From positions 1-49,993 of the forward strand of contig SYHD01000262.1 in NCBI GenBank assembly GCA_005799265.1: a DNA stretch of 49,993 bases. The letters run 5' to 3'. The stretch comes from Planctomycetia bacterium. Its GTDB lineage: Bacteria > Planctomycetota > Planctomycetia > Gemmatales > Gemmataceae. Made by a program: the position numbers and the translations under genes. Shown one piece after another: positions 30,771-40,400 of the stretch (position 1 is its first letter; every line of letters begins with the position of its first letter). Below the pieces are notes generated by a model. The model saw only the letters and a list, made by a program, of their open reading frames with translations. It did no database searches and had not been told where the DNA came from.

Positions 30771-33185
30771 TTACCGTACCTGAAGGATCACCATCCAGCC
30801 GTTGTCCCTGTACTTAGTCGGCTGAGTCCCGATAAGAACCGGCGCGAAGGCGGCGAGCCAGGGGGCTGTGTCGGCGGCGTCGACGGGGTCGGTGTAGGCA
30901 AAGTCCACACTGTCGTCCGAGAATTTCAGAGCGGGTTTCAATCGGCTCTGGCGCACTTTTTCTAGCCGCGCCAGTCGTGCCTCATCCATGCGAATCACCG
31001 GCAGCGTGCCGGAGTTGGTTTTCAGCCGCTCCGCGAACGACGGATGGTAAAGAAACAGGCCGCGCTGCGGTTGTCCATCAATCCAATCATCCCTGGTATC
31101 GACCAGGGCGACCTCGTGGTCCTGTAATTCGCCGCTCGCCTCGTCGGGAAGAAGCAGTTTCAGTCTGGCGAGTTCGCTAATTTCGAGAGTCATGATCAGG
31201 ACGCCTATGCATTGCGATCCTCTGGGCTGGCCGCGCCAGATGGGCACGGAAAAGGCGACCGAGGGCTTCCGCGTCACCTGGTTAATAAAAACCAAGGAGC
31301 GATGCCTGTCGGTGATGGGCTCTTTCACGGTGCCCTCCGGGAATTCCTTGCCCAGGCCGTGAAAGTAGTCGCGGAAGGCAACATTTCGGCCGACTAGATG
31401 TTCGTTCGGCGGGTAGCGGGCGAGGACCAATCCGCGCTGGTCCGTTATTATCCAGCTCGAGGACACGTTACGGGTGCTTGAGAGGGCACGGACCGTGAGC
31501 CAGTCAAGCAGAGCCTGGTTGTTGGCAGCGGGTTCGCGCGGTTGCTCGATTTTTTCCAAGTCTTGAAGCAGGCGGCGAATTTCCGCGTCCTCAGCGGCGC
31601 CGAGAAGGATATACCAGCGTTGGTCGATCAGGTAGGCGATGGTCCGGGCCGCGGACTGGGCGGCGACGAGCAGTCCTTTCCCCCGGCGTTTCTCGACGGC
31701 GATGCGGGCATCGCGTTCCTTTGCGGCTTCTTGCTGCTGCCATAGCGCCGTCACCATCATGGTCGCGATGAGCACAACCAAGACCCCGGCGAACGCCTCC
31801 ACCAAGAATCGATGCCGGCGCGCCCAGCGTGCCGTGCGCTGGGACCACGGCTCCCGCCAGGCGTTGACTGGTTCATCCGCCAACCAGTGCTCGATCTCGC
31901 CGGCCATCTGAGCCGAACTGGCAAATCGATCGCGCGGTTGCAGAGCCATCGCCTTCAAGCAGATGGCTTCCAGGGCGGGCGGTACCAACCTCTTCAACTG
32001 ACGTGGCCGAGGAAAATCGCCGCGCTGCACCTTCTGCAAGATCGTGCCCAGGTCGGCATCCTCGAACGGCGCCTGGCCAGTAAGCAGGCAATAGAGCGTG
32101 GCACCCAGGCTGTAAATGTCGCTGGCCGGCCCAAGCAGGTCAAGCCTTCCCTCCGCCTGCTCGGGACTCATGTATTGTGGCGTACCCAGCGCCGAACCGG
32201 ACAAGGTCTCCGCGCTGTTGCCTGACAGCTTTGGCGACGGCCGCAGCGGCGCCTCCGCCGACGGCGTGACGGCTTCCTCCTTGCCCAGCAACTTGGCCAG
32301 GCCCCAGTCCACCACCAGCGTCGCACCATACTTGCCCAGCATGATGTTGGCCGGCTTCAAATCGCGGTGCAAGACACCCCGGTCGTGGGCGTACTGGATG
32401 GTCTGGCACACATTAATGAACTGGCCGAGCAGCTTGCTCAGTGCCAGTGTCCGCTCCCCCGGATCGCGCGCCGCCGTGTCCGCCTTGTGAAAACGCTCGA
32501 TTGCTTCCTGGAAGCTGTCCCCCCTGATGAAACGCATGGCGTAGTAGGGTCGGCCGTCCGCATATTGACCCAGGCCATACACCGGCACGATGCCAGGATG
32601 CTCCAGACCGCCGGTGATCTCCGCTTCCAGCAGAAAACGGGCCCGGCTGTCCGCGTCGTCGGCATGAACCTCCCGAATTTCCTTCAGAGCCACCTCGCGA
32701 TGCAGTTCCTCGTCGAGAGCGACATAGACCTCGCCCAAACCGCCGCGGGCGTGCGGACGCAAGATGCGGAAACGCTGCCCGGGCGTGGTCGGCGTCCCCA
32801 CCGCGCCCGCGACGGTGGCGAAAGGATCCTCGTTGCCGGCGCGCGGCGTGGTTGTTGAAACATGCACAAGACTTGCTTGCAAGAGCGGGTCCCCGAGCTT
32901 TTCCAGGTCCGCTTGCACAAATCCCACGGGGCCTAGCGCGGCCAGGCTCCGTTGCGGATCATTCTCGTGCTTATTGAGGTGTTCGCGCACCAGGGCTTGC
33001 AGCAGAACGTGGCGGTCCTCGGCGAGCGCCCCATGCTTCACCAGGATGGCGCTCAACGCCTTGTTCTTGTCAAACACCCAGGCGCTCATGGCGGCAATGA
33101 GCTGATCGCGCGTGATGAAATCGAGCTGCAACGCCAGGATGCCAAACAGTAGGTTGATGTCCGCGGCGGGGCCGTGCTGGGCCAT
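30771..33185 (-). CDS. Ser/Thr kinase with C-terminal Cache-like sensor domain
   Basis: The 804 aa protein has a helical N-terminal region (1-120), a Hanks kinase domain (about 138-435; ARGGLGEVYVA loop, K168, HRDLKPAN 273-280, APE-like SPEQ), one transmembrane helix (461-482), a short coiled coil, and a C-terminal domain of about 300 residues resembling a double Cache sensor (SSWIITDQRGLVLARYPP, VGRNVAFRDYFHGLGKE, KPSVAFSVPIWR). The magnesium motif is DWG (293-295) instead of DFG. The order puts the sensor outside the cell after the kinase, the reverse of histidine kinases. Ligand unknown. Confidence 0.92.
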   Translation of the reverse strand: MAQHGPAADINLLFGILALQLDFITRDQLIAAMSAWVFDKNKALSAILVKHGALAEDRHVLLQALVREHLNKHENDPQRSLAALGPVGFVQADLEKLGDPLLQASLVHVSTTTPRAGNEDPFATVAGAVGTPTTPGQRFRILRPHARGGLGEVYVALDEELHREVALKEIREVHADDADSRARFLLEAEITGGLEHPGIVPVYGLGQYADGRPYYAMRFIRGDSFQEAIERFHKADTAARDPGERTLALSKLLGQFINVCQTIQYAHDRGVLHRDLKPANIMLGKYGATLVVDWGLAKLLGKEEAVTPSAEAPLRPSPKLSGNSAETLSGSALGTPQYMSPEQAEGRLDLLGPASDIYSLGATLYCLLTGQAPFEDADLGTILQKVQRGDFPRPRQLKRLVPPALEAICLKAMALQPRDRFASSAQMAGEIEHWLADEPVNAWREPWSQRTARWARRHRFLVEAFAGVLVVLIATMMVTALWQQQEAAKERDARIAVEKRRGKGLLVAAQSAARTIAYLIDQRWYILLGAAEDAEIRRLLQDLEKIEQPREPAANNQALLDWLTVRALSSTRNVSSSWIITDQRGLVLARYPPNEHLVGRNVAFRDYFHGLGKEFPEGTVKEPITDRHRSLVFINQVTRKPSVAFSVPIWRGQPRGSQCIGVLIMTLEISELARLKLLLPDEASGELQDHEVALVDTRDDWIDGQPQRGLFLYHPSFAERLKTNSGTLPVIRMDEARLARLEKVRQSRLKPALKFSDDSVDFAYTDPVDAADTAPWLAAFAPVLIGTQPTKYRDNGWMVILQVR

Positions 33186-33308
33186 GGCGAGCTTCTCCCG
33201 GAAGGGCGCCTCGTTCCTGCCATTGCGAGACAGCTGCCCGTGGTGGGTATGCGGTTGAAGACGAATTCGATCCCTGGGAGCTATCCTATGGCGGTAGATG
33301 GCGCCGGG

Positions 33309-35009
33309 CTAGCGCTCGCGCGTCAGAGTCAACGTGGTTTCCTGATTCGGGCGAATCCGTACGCCGGCAATCGTCGCCAGGCTGCGGGCATCAACCGTCG
33401 TCGCGCCGGCGCCGCCGGTCGAGGTCGTCCATTTGAGCGTGTCGCCCGGTTTCAATTTGAACTGCTGCAGGCGGCGCGGCGTCACATCGACCGTCATGTC
33501 GTTCTTGGCGAGATCGTTGGCGATTCGGACCGACCATTGGGCATCGGTATCGACGACATTTTTCCACAGGAAGCCGAGATTGATGCCGCCTTCCAGGTCG
33601 CCGTCCTTCGGGTCGCCGTTGCCCGGATTGTCGTCGAGGGAACTGTTGCGGAAAGCGGGGTAGCTCTGGTTGCGCGCGAATTTTTCAGCGGAGTAGTGCT
33701 TCATGACGCGCGCCATGGGCTGGCTGCCGGAACTGTGATCGCCATTGTTCCAGGCGAACGCAAAACCGTGGCGCGACGCGGCCATCGCTTTCGCCATATC
33801 CACCTGCTCCTGCCAGGACGCGAAGCCGTCGCGCCGGCCGCAGCACCAGGCGAAGAACGGCAGATCGGCGGCATGCTCGGCCGCAAAACGCACCATGTCC
33901 ATCCGCTCGAAGTAGTCGGTCTTGCCGTCGTCGAGCAGCACCTTCTGATTCTTGCCGAGCGGGCCAACCAGGCTGGGCAGCCCGCGCTGGCGCGTGCGCG
34001 GCCGATCGGGATAGACGACGGCGAACCGTTCCGGATGGCGCAAAGCGAACGTCGTCGAGCCCCAGGCGCCCATCGAGCCGCCGCCGGCATGGATGCGATT
34101 CGGATCGGCGGCGTATTTCTTGGCCGCCCAGTCGATAATCCAGAGTTGGCGTCGTTCGGTGAAGGGATAGGCGCGCGGTTCCTTACCCTCGAGAGCTGCA
34201 AGGTAGCCGAACCAGAACGTCTCCATGGCGCGGAGGCCGCTGGGATGCTCGATGGCCTCGCGCGCGCGCAGGACGAGCGTGTTGCTCGGCTTGGTGCGCC
34301 GCTCATCGACGGAGAAGACGCCGGGCAAGCCATCGCGCCAGCCCATCTCGTGAGTTCCGAAGAAGAGGTAGTAATCGCCGTACTCGCCGGCGGTTCCGCC
34401 TTGTCCTTGACTGGCGTGCAGCGAGACATTCATGGGCAGCCCTTTTTGGCCGCTGATGGCGGTCTGGGCGATGTAAGGGCCCGGGCGTCCCTTGGAATCG
34501 TAAAGCTTGATCGGCTGAATCGGCGCCACGGTTTCCTCGATCGGCTCGGAGGTGGCGCTGCGTCCGGGGACGACCTTCGTCAGCGGCTTGTGTTTCTCGT
34601 CCGTGGCCACGACCGCATAGAAGGCTCGGCCATTCTTGCGCACGGTGTGTATGCCGACGCCGGTCCACTGCGGCAACGATTTGCCTCCTTCGACGAGGAC
34701 GGCCGTCGGCTTGGCCGGATCGAGGCGGTCCTTCATATTGAAGCCGTGACCGAACAGGCGGGCGGAGTTGTTGAGCACGCCATGATAGCAAAGCTCGGCC
34801 CGATCGAGATTGGCCGCGGTGATGGGCTGAGCGGAGCGATAGAGGCTGTAGCGATACTCGACCCCCGCTTCCCCTTCGGCGACATCCTTCCAGGTGACAA
34901 ACGTCTGCCCGTGCCGGCACACGGCCTGAATGCCGGTGACTTCGATTTCGCCGGCGCCGAGAAAGGGCGTCAGCGCAGCAGCAGCCAGGCACGCAACGAA
35001 TGATCGCAT
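33309..35009 (-). CDS. Secreted alpha/beta hydrolase
   Basis: The 566 aa protein starts with a signal peptide (MRSFVACLAAAALTPFLGAG). An N-terminal fibronectin-like region (about 22-170) precedes an alpha/beta-hydrolase domain with nucleophile elbow GGSMG (S312) preceded by a ...YAADPNRIHAGG strand, and possible acid and base in RRDGF and NNGDHSSG. A short beta domain closes the protein. The overall form resembles esterase/PHB-depolymerase-like enzymes acting on polymers or acyl groups outside the cell. The substrate is unknown. A 26-bp palindrome lies directly upstream. Confidence 0.85.
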   Translation of the reverse strand: MRSFVACLAAAALTPFLGAGEIEVTGIQAVCRHGQTFVTWKDVAEGEAGVEYRYSLYRSAQPITAANLDRAELCYHGVLNNSARLFGHGFNMKDRLDPAKPTAVLVEGGKSLPQWTGVGIHTVRKNGRAFYAVVATDEKHKPLTKVVPGRSATSEPIEETVAPIQPIKLYDSKGRPGPYIAQTAISGQKGLPMNVSLHASQGQGGTAGEYGDYYLFFGTHEMGWRDGLPGVFSVDERRTKPSNTLVLRAREAIEHPSGLRAMETFWFGYLAALEGKEPRAYPFTERRQLWIIDWAAKKYAADPNRIHAGGGSMGAWGSTTFALRHPERFAVVYPDRPRTRQRGLPSLVGPLGKNQKVLLDDGKTDYFERMDMVRFAAEHAADLPFFAWCCGRRDGFASWQEQVDMAKAMAASRHGFAFAWNNGDHSSGSQPMARVMKHYSAEKFARNQSYPAFRNSSLDDNPGNGDPKDGDLEGGINLGFLWKNVVDTDAQWSVRIANDLAKNDMTVDVTPRRLQQFKLKPGDTLKWTTSTGGAGATTVDARSLATIAGVRIRPNQETTLTLTRER

Positions 35010-35026
35010 CGGTTCCCCCCTATTTC

Positions 35027-35086
35027 GTTAGCTGGACGCGCAAGCGACGGATTTCTTGATATCCGTCGCTTGCGCGTCCGGCTAAC
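35027..35086. repeat. 26-bp inverted repeat, GTTAGC-GGACGCGCAAGCGACGG type
   Basis: Arms 35027-35052 and 35061-35086 are complementary over 26 bases with a single G-T wobble, around TTCTTGAT. It lies directly before the hydrolase start and after the gene remnant at 35102. Confidence 0.95.
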
Positions 35087-35101
35087 AAGTAATGGCGCCA
35101 A

Positions 35102-35353
35102 TCACGGCAACTCTTCGATCTTGATCGTGTGTGCCACCGTCGCCGGCGTCAAAGCCTTCAACGCAGCGTCCAGGCGCTTGGGAATGCTGGGATTATTCTT
35201 GTAGGCTTCCTGTTTCAACCACGCCCGGCAATTGTCTCGCTCGGCCAGCGCGGCCATCGTCTTCGTGAAATGGCCGCAGAACGGATTATCGAGAAACTCC
35301 GCAGCGAGATTGATCCCCTTGTCCAGCGCGGCGGCGTCGAATGTCTTGACCAC
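35102..35353 (-). pseudogene. Probable C-terminal remnant of a larger gene
   Basis: An 83-residue frame from GTG 35353 to TGA 35102 has protein-like composition (VKTFDAAALDKGINLAAEFL, NCRAWLKQEAYKNNP) and resembles the tail of a secreted SGNH/GDSL-type hydrolase. There is no ribosome-binding site, and its 5' side runs into repeat-like GC-rich sequence with an in-frame TAG. A small intact gene cannot be excluded. Confidence 0.4.
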
Positions 35354-35489
35354 GGTGCCCCAAGCTCCGCTTGCGAACCTCCGCTTCGCGTTCCCTTCCG
35401 CTGACTACGTTATTATACCTAGTACGAGCAATCGCTGAGTCCGCCGAAGCTCAGGGAGGACGCGGAGCTTCCGGATGACGCTCCCAGTT
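35354..35489. repeat. Repeat-like GC-rich spacer
   Basis: Contains GAGTCCGCCGAAGCTCAGGGAGGACGCGGAGC-type and AAGCGGAGG-type motifs that look like pieces of dispersed planctomycete repeats, in degraded form. No gene. Confidence 0.35.
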
Positions 35490-36965
35490 CTACCGCGTCG
35501 ACAGATCAGGAACGTCGTCGCGCGCGACCTGCTGAAGCCTCTCCAACAGCGCGTCGGTCTCGAGCGGCACGCGGTCGGGAAGCTGGCGCCAAGGCGCGTC
35601 GAGCAGTTGATGGTCGATTCGCGGCGTCTCGAGCCCCAACTCCTGACGTATGCGCAGAATCGCGAAGATCTCGGCAGCGAACGTTCCAAAAGGCGGCCAG
35701 CTGAATTCATGATCGTCGCCCGTGCGCATCATGTGATAATCGCAAGCGACATCGAGAGCGCCACCGAGCTTGGCGGGATCATTCCAGGCAGCGAGCACTG
35801 TGCCGTACACCCCAAAGGATTTATCGGGCTCCGACACGCCATCGAAAATCGCCGGATTGCGCAGACTGTAAAGCTTGAGCAAGAATCGCGACAACGGCCG
35901 GCCTGCGACGCCGAAATTCGCGACGCGCAACATCTGCTTGCAGAAGTAGTCCGCGGTCTGCCATTCTTGCAGCGCGATGGCGAGCGCGAGTTTGTTGCCG
36001 AAGTCGCCACAGCCGAAGAAATGGTCCCGCGGCTTCTTGAAGCGAAGCTGAAAGGGAACATCCCAGTAATAATACTCCAGCGCTCGACGTATCTTGGTCC
36101 AACCGCCCGGGCTCCTGTCCCATAGATCCACTAACCCCTCCGCACCGGAACGTCCGCCCCAACTCGTGTAATTCACGAGCATCAGTCGATTGGGTGAGGC
36201 GACGAAGGCACGCCATTCCTGGCGTTGTGTCTCCTGATGTTGGGGGGCGGTTGTTTCTCGGCCGGGGTGCTCCATGAGATGGGGGGAATCAAGTCGCTTG
36301 ACAACGATATCGAGGTCCTTTTGATAGCGGGCATCAAAGTCGGTTCTCATGCGCTCGAGCCACTCGCGAGCCCCCTTCATCCTTTTCTGCAAAAAGTCAC
36401 GTTTCGGCTTGACGTCCTTGCCCACTTTCTTAAACATCCCCTTGCCCGGCTGCTCGCAAAAAATTTGGGCGAACCAGGGGCCGAGCAATTCCTCCAGACG
36501 CTGCCAGATCTCCTTCACGGCAACGAGATGGCCGTACGTATCGGTGCCGTCGAACGCAGCCAGGGCGTAGATGCGCACCGTATCCGGCAGGATGGCGCGG
36601 AATGCGAACACGATCTCGTGGAGGTCGGGCTTATTCGGGATTTTCACCGCGTAGCGTGCGCCGACGCCATCGATTTGCAGGAAGAGCTTGGTGGGTAAGA
36701 ACGTCTCCGCGTTCTCCGTCTCGATCATCGCCTTGATGCCGGCGGGGTAGAGGCGGAGGAATATCTCCCGCAGAGGCTCGCTCGGATGAAAGCGCCAATC
36801 CGTAACGATGGCTTGGGACGATGCGCAGATTGCATCGGTGAAGTCCCAGGCCATTTCGACATGCGGTTTTTCTCGAAACGAGCGAAGGATCGGCTCAGGA
36901 ACTTCAAGGAGAGCCAGCGCGGCAGAAAGATCGTCCAGAGACGGCGTCGCGACGTTGGTCGACAT
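35490..36965 (-). CDS. Protein of unknown function, C-terminus PoNi-like
   Basis: The 491 aa protein has no signal peptide or membrane segment, so it is cytoplasmic. The N-terminal half (1-240) has no recognised domain. The C-terminal half alternates aromatic helices (LQEWQTADYFCKQML, WNDPAKLGGALDVACDYH) and ends PPFGTFAAEIFAILRIRQELGLETPRIDHQLLDAPW, which resembles the closing segment of PoNi/DUF1911 immunity proteins. That resemblance is from memory and weak. If right, the gene might protect against a polymorphic toxin. It stands next to an IS remnant, a common setting for such genes. Confidence 0.6.
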   Translation of the reverse strand: MSTNVATPSLDDLSAALALLEVPEPILRSFREKPHVEMAWDFTDAICASSQAIVTDWRFHPSEPLREIFLRLYPAGIKAMIETENAETFLPTKLFLQIDGVGARYAVKIPNKPDLHEIVFAFRAILPDTVRIYALAAFDGTDTYGHLVAVKEIWQRLEELLGPWFAQIFCEQPGKGMFKKVGKDVKPKRDFLQKRMKGAREWLERMRTDFDARYQKDLDIVVKRLDSPHLMEHPGRETTAPQHQETQRQEWRAFVASPNRLMLVNYTSWGGRSGAEGLVDLWDRSPGGWTKIRRALEYYYWDVPFQLRFKKPRDHFFGCGDFGNKLALAIALQEWQTADYFCKQMLRVANFGVAGRPLSRFLLKLYSLRNPAIFDGVSEPDKSFGVYGTVLAAWNDPAKLGGALDVACDYHMMRTGDDHEFSWPPFGTFAAEIFAILRIRQELGLETPRIDHQLLDAPWRQLPDRVPLETDALLERLQQVARDDVPDLSTR

Positions 36966-37051
36966 GGGCTATCCTCGCACGGTCGAAAAGATCTGTGGCA
37001 TGGGAGAGCATAGAATACGGTACTCCCGTGCGGAAAGCATACAAAAAAACA

Positions 37052-37083
37052 AACCCCGCCGGAGCTTTCGCCCTGGCGGGGTT
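37052..37083. terminator. Bidirectional terminator without an obvious gene
   Basis: AACCCCGCC and GGCGGGGTT form a 9-bp stem around GGAGCTTTCGCCCT, with T runs on both strands (GTTTTATC on plus; GTTTGTTTTTTT on minus). It lies between two divergent genes, upstream of both, so it probably ended a gene that has been lost. Confidence 0.85.
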
Positions 37084-37117
37084 TTATCTTTAGCAACTGG
37101 TGGGCATCTTTTCAAAC

Positions 37118-37225
37118 GGCGTCTCCACAGCAATCGTCATATGTGACATCGAACATTCCTCCTTGAATGAGATGCCCCCTTTTACCTGTTCTTTCGATTC
37201 AATGCCAGAAAGGATTGGCGCACCC
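37118..37225 (-). mobile_element. IS end, copy 2 (108-bp direct repeat)
   Basis: Identical over 108 bases to 26774-26881. The transposase start (ATG 37149) is followed by only 19 codons, ending at a TAA (37090-37092), so the rest of the element is deleted. It retains the outer end GGGTGCGCCAATCC. Confidence 0.9.
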
Positions 37226-37364
37226 GCGCCGCAAAGACAAGGCAATCTCGGCCGATGAAGACTGCGAACTTGATCGCCTGTTGCGCAGAGCGGATCAGCT
37301 CACCATTCTCAATACACGGGCGCGTCATACGCTGAATCACACCAATTCACCCCATATCGATTAG
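37226..37364 (+). pseudogene. Gene fragment beside the IS end
   Basis: The plus-strand frame running out of the IS end reads KDKAISADEDCELDRLLRRADQLTILNTRARHTLNH and stops at 37364. It is protein-like and resembles a truncated C-terminus; the upstream part would have been lost at the IS insertion or deletion. No function recognised. Confidence 0.35.
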
Positions 37365-37465
37365 CGATTCGTAGCGCCAGCAATTGAGCTGGGCGTTGCA
37401 AAGAAAAGCGTTGCGAACCATCCTATTCATTCATACGATGGTCACATTCACTCGGAGACCAAGGT

Positions 37466-40400
37466 ATGCAACGCACCGCGCTATTACTTCTGTCCATCGT
37501 ATTCCTCACCAACTCCATCGCCGCCCAACCCAAGGACAAACCCAAGTGGGCCCCCAGCCCGCACGTCGCGGCGACCGAGCCGCTTTCGCCGGAGCAGCAG
37601 ATCAAGAAAATGAAGCTGCCGCCCGGCTTCGAGATCCAGCTCGTCGCGGCAGACCCGGACATTCGCAAGCCGATCAACATCGCCTTTGACGCGGCGGGCC
37701 GGCTCTGGGTCACCGAGTCGATCGAGTATCCGTTCGCGGCGAAGGAAGGCCAAGGCCGCGACACCGTCAAGATTCTCGAAGACTTTGGCCCCGACGGAAG
37801 GGCGCGCAAGATCACGACGTTCGCCGACAAGCTCAACATCCCCATCGGTGTGCTGCCCGACATCGACGGCAAGGGGGCGCTCGTCTACAGCATCCCGTCC
37901 ATCCAGCACATGCGCGACATCGACGGCGACGGCAAGGCCGACAAACGCGAAGTCTACTACAGCGGCTTCGGCTCCAAGGACACGCACGGCATGACGGGCG
38001 AGTTCCTACGCGGCTTCGACGGTTGGATCTACGCATGCCACGGGTTTGCCAACACCTCCAACGTCAAAAGCAAGGACGGCTCGTCGTCGCTCAGCATGAC
38101 CTCCGGCAACACCTATCGCTTCAAGCCGGACGGCTCGCGCATCGAAAAGTTCACGACTGGCCAGGTCAACCCGTTCGGCATCGCCATCGATCCGTTGGGC
38201 AACCTTTACACCGCCGATTGCCACAGTCGGCCGTTGACGATGCTGATGCGCGGCGCGTGGTACGAGAGCTTCTCCCGGCCCCACGACGGGTTGGGCTTCG
38301 CGCCGCAGCTCAACACATTCAATGGCCACTCGACGGCCCTGTGCGGCATCGCCTACTACGCGGCCGACCAATTTCCCACGCAGTATCACAACAAACTATT
38401 CCTCGGCGATGTCGTGCTTAATCGCGTCAACGCCTACAAGCTGGAATGGACGGGCAAACCTCAGTTCCCGGCCATCTTCAACCCCAAAGAAAAGATGGCG
38501 GTCATGGAGGACTTCATCACCAGCCAGGACCCGTGGTTCCGCCCCGTCGATATCAAGCTCGGCCCCGACGGCTGTCTGTACATCGCCGATTTCTACACAC
38601 GCATCATCGGCCATTACGAAATCGATTTGAAGCATCCCGGCCGCGACAACACGAAAGGGCGCATCTGGCGCGTCGTCTGGCGCGGCGAACAAAAAAACGA
38701 AAACCCGCGGCCCGTGATCGACCTGACGAAGGCCGACGTGCCGACGCTCGTCGAGAAGCTGGCGAACCCCAACCTGATGGTCCGTCTGCACGCGGCCGAT
38801 CAACTCGTCGAGCGCGGCGGCAACGACGCGGTCGAGCGACTGCAAAAAATACTCGCTCCCTTCTTCGAGTCAGGCGACTCCGCGCGGAAGGCGCACGCCC
38901 TGTGGATTCTCGAACGCATGGGCAAGCTCGACGACAAGACACTCGAGATCGCCGTCACCAGGGTCGGCAAAAACCTGGAAGTGCGCACTCACGGCCTGCG
39001 CATCCTCGCGGAGAAGAAGAATTGGACGCCCGATTACACCAGAATGATCGCCAAGGGTGTCTTTTCAGACGTGCGCAGCCCGAAGCTCACGCGCATCGCG
39101 ATCGAGGCGCTGGCCGCGCATCCGCACCCCGATCACGTCGAAGCTTTGCTGAGCATCAGCCGCAGCTACTTCGACTCCGGCGATCCGCACGCCAAGTATG
39201 CCTGGCGTTACGCCCTGCGCGAGCAACTGCGCGAGCCATCCGTCTGGGAGAAATTCGATATGGCCAAAGTGGATTACACCACGTCACACTACATGGTCGA
39301 GATCTGCAAGGCGCTGACCCACGAACCGGCGGCGGCCTTTGTCAAGGGCCACATCGAGCGAACCAAAAGTCCGGCCGCGGACCTCTATCGCCACGCGGTG
39401 CGTTACGGCAAGGACGACGCGACCGAGTGGGCGATCCGCCATGCCGACAAGCAATACTATGTCCTGCCTGACCGCGAGTCTCCCGAATTGCCGCAGCTGG
39501 CGGCCATCTTGAAGGCGATCGTGCAAGCCAATCAGGAGCGCGGCCGCAAGCTGAGCGAGGCGGAACGCACGGCGCTCGCGGGGACCGTCCAGCGCATGTT
39601 GGGCTCGAAGCTTTCCAGGCCGAACAATCGCGAGATGTTTGCCGCGGCCGCCGAGTTGGCCGGAACGCTCAAGTTGGAGAGCACGTTGCAGAAGTTGATT
39701 GAGCTTGCCCGGTCAGCGGGCAACGATGTGCAGCTCTGCAAGGCGAGTGTCGCCGCCGCGGTCGCGATCAATCCGCTGGAGGCAGCCAAGCAATTGCAAG
39801 ACATCCTGTTCGATCGTCCCTTCCTCTCGTCGCCGGCGGCAAGGGATACGATCACCAGCACGCTTGCGTCGCTTGACGTTCCCGAGGCGTATCAGGTGTT
39901 GCTGCGCATGCTGGAGAAAGCGCCTGCCCCGATGCAGACCACGATCGCGCTGGGCATGTCCAGCTCGGCCCAGGGCGGCGATCGGCTGCTCAAGGCGATC
40001 GAGGCAGGCAAGGCGTCGCCACGCCTCCTGCAGGACAAGGCCATCGAAATTCGGCTCGTCAGCGCCAAAGTTGCGAATGTCAAGGATCGCCTTCAAAAGC
40101 TCACGCAAGGCTTGCCTCCGGCAGACGCCAGGATGCAGGAACTGATCGCCGCCCAAAGCAAGGCGTTTTCCTCGTCCCAGCGCGATGTCGAACTGGGCCA
40201 GAAAGTATTCCAGAAGAGCTGCGCCAATTGCCATCAAGTGAATAATCAAGGCGCAAAAATCGGTCCCCAGCTCGACGGCATCGGCGTGCGCGGCCTCGAA
40301 CGCTTGCTCGAAGACCTCCTCGATCCCAATCGCAACGTCGATCAAGCCTTCCGCACCACGCAGATCGTCACCAAGAAAGGCCAAACCTTCACCGGCCTGT

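Noticed and set aside
33174..35003. 609-codon plus-strand open frame opposite the hydrolase
   Set aside because: Longer than the real gene but without any recognisable motif; the minus-strand gene has a signal peptide and a nucleophile elbow.
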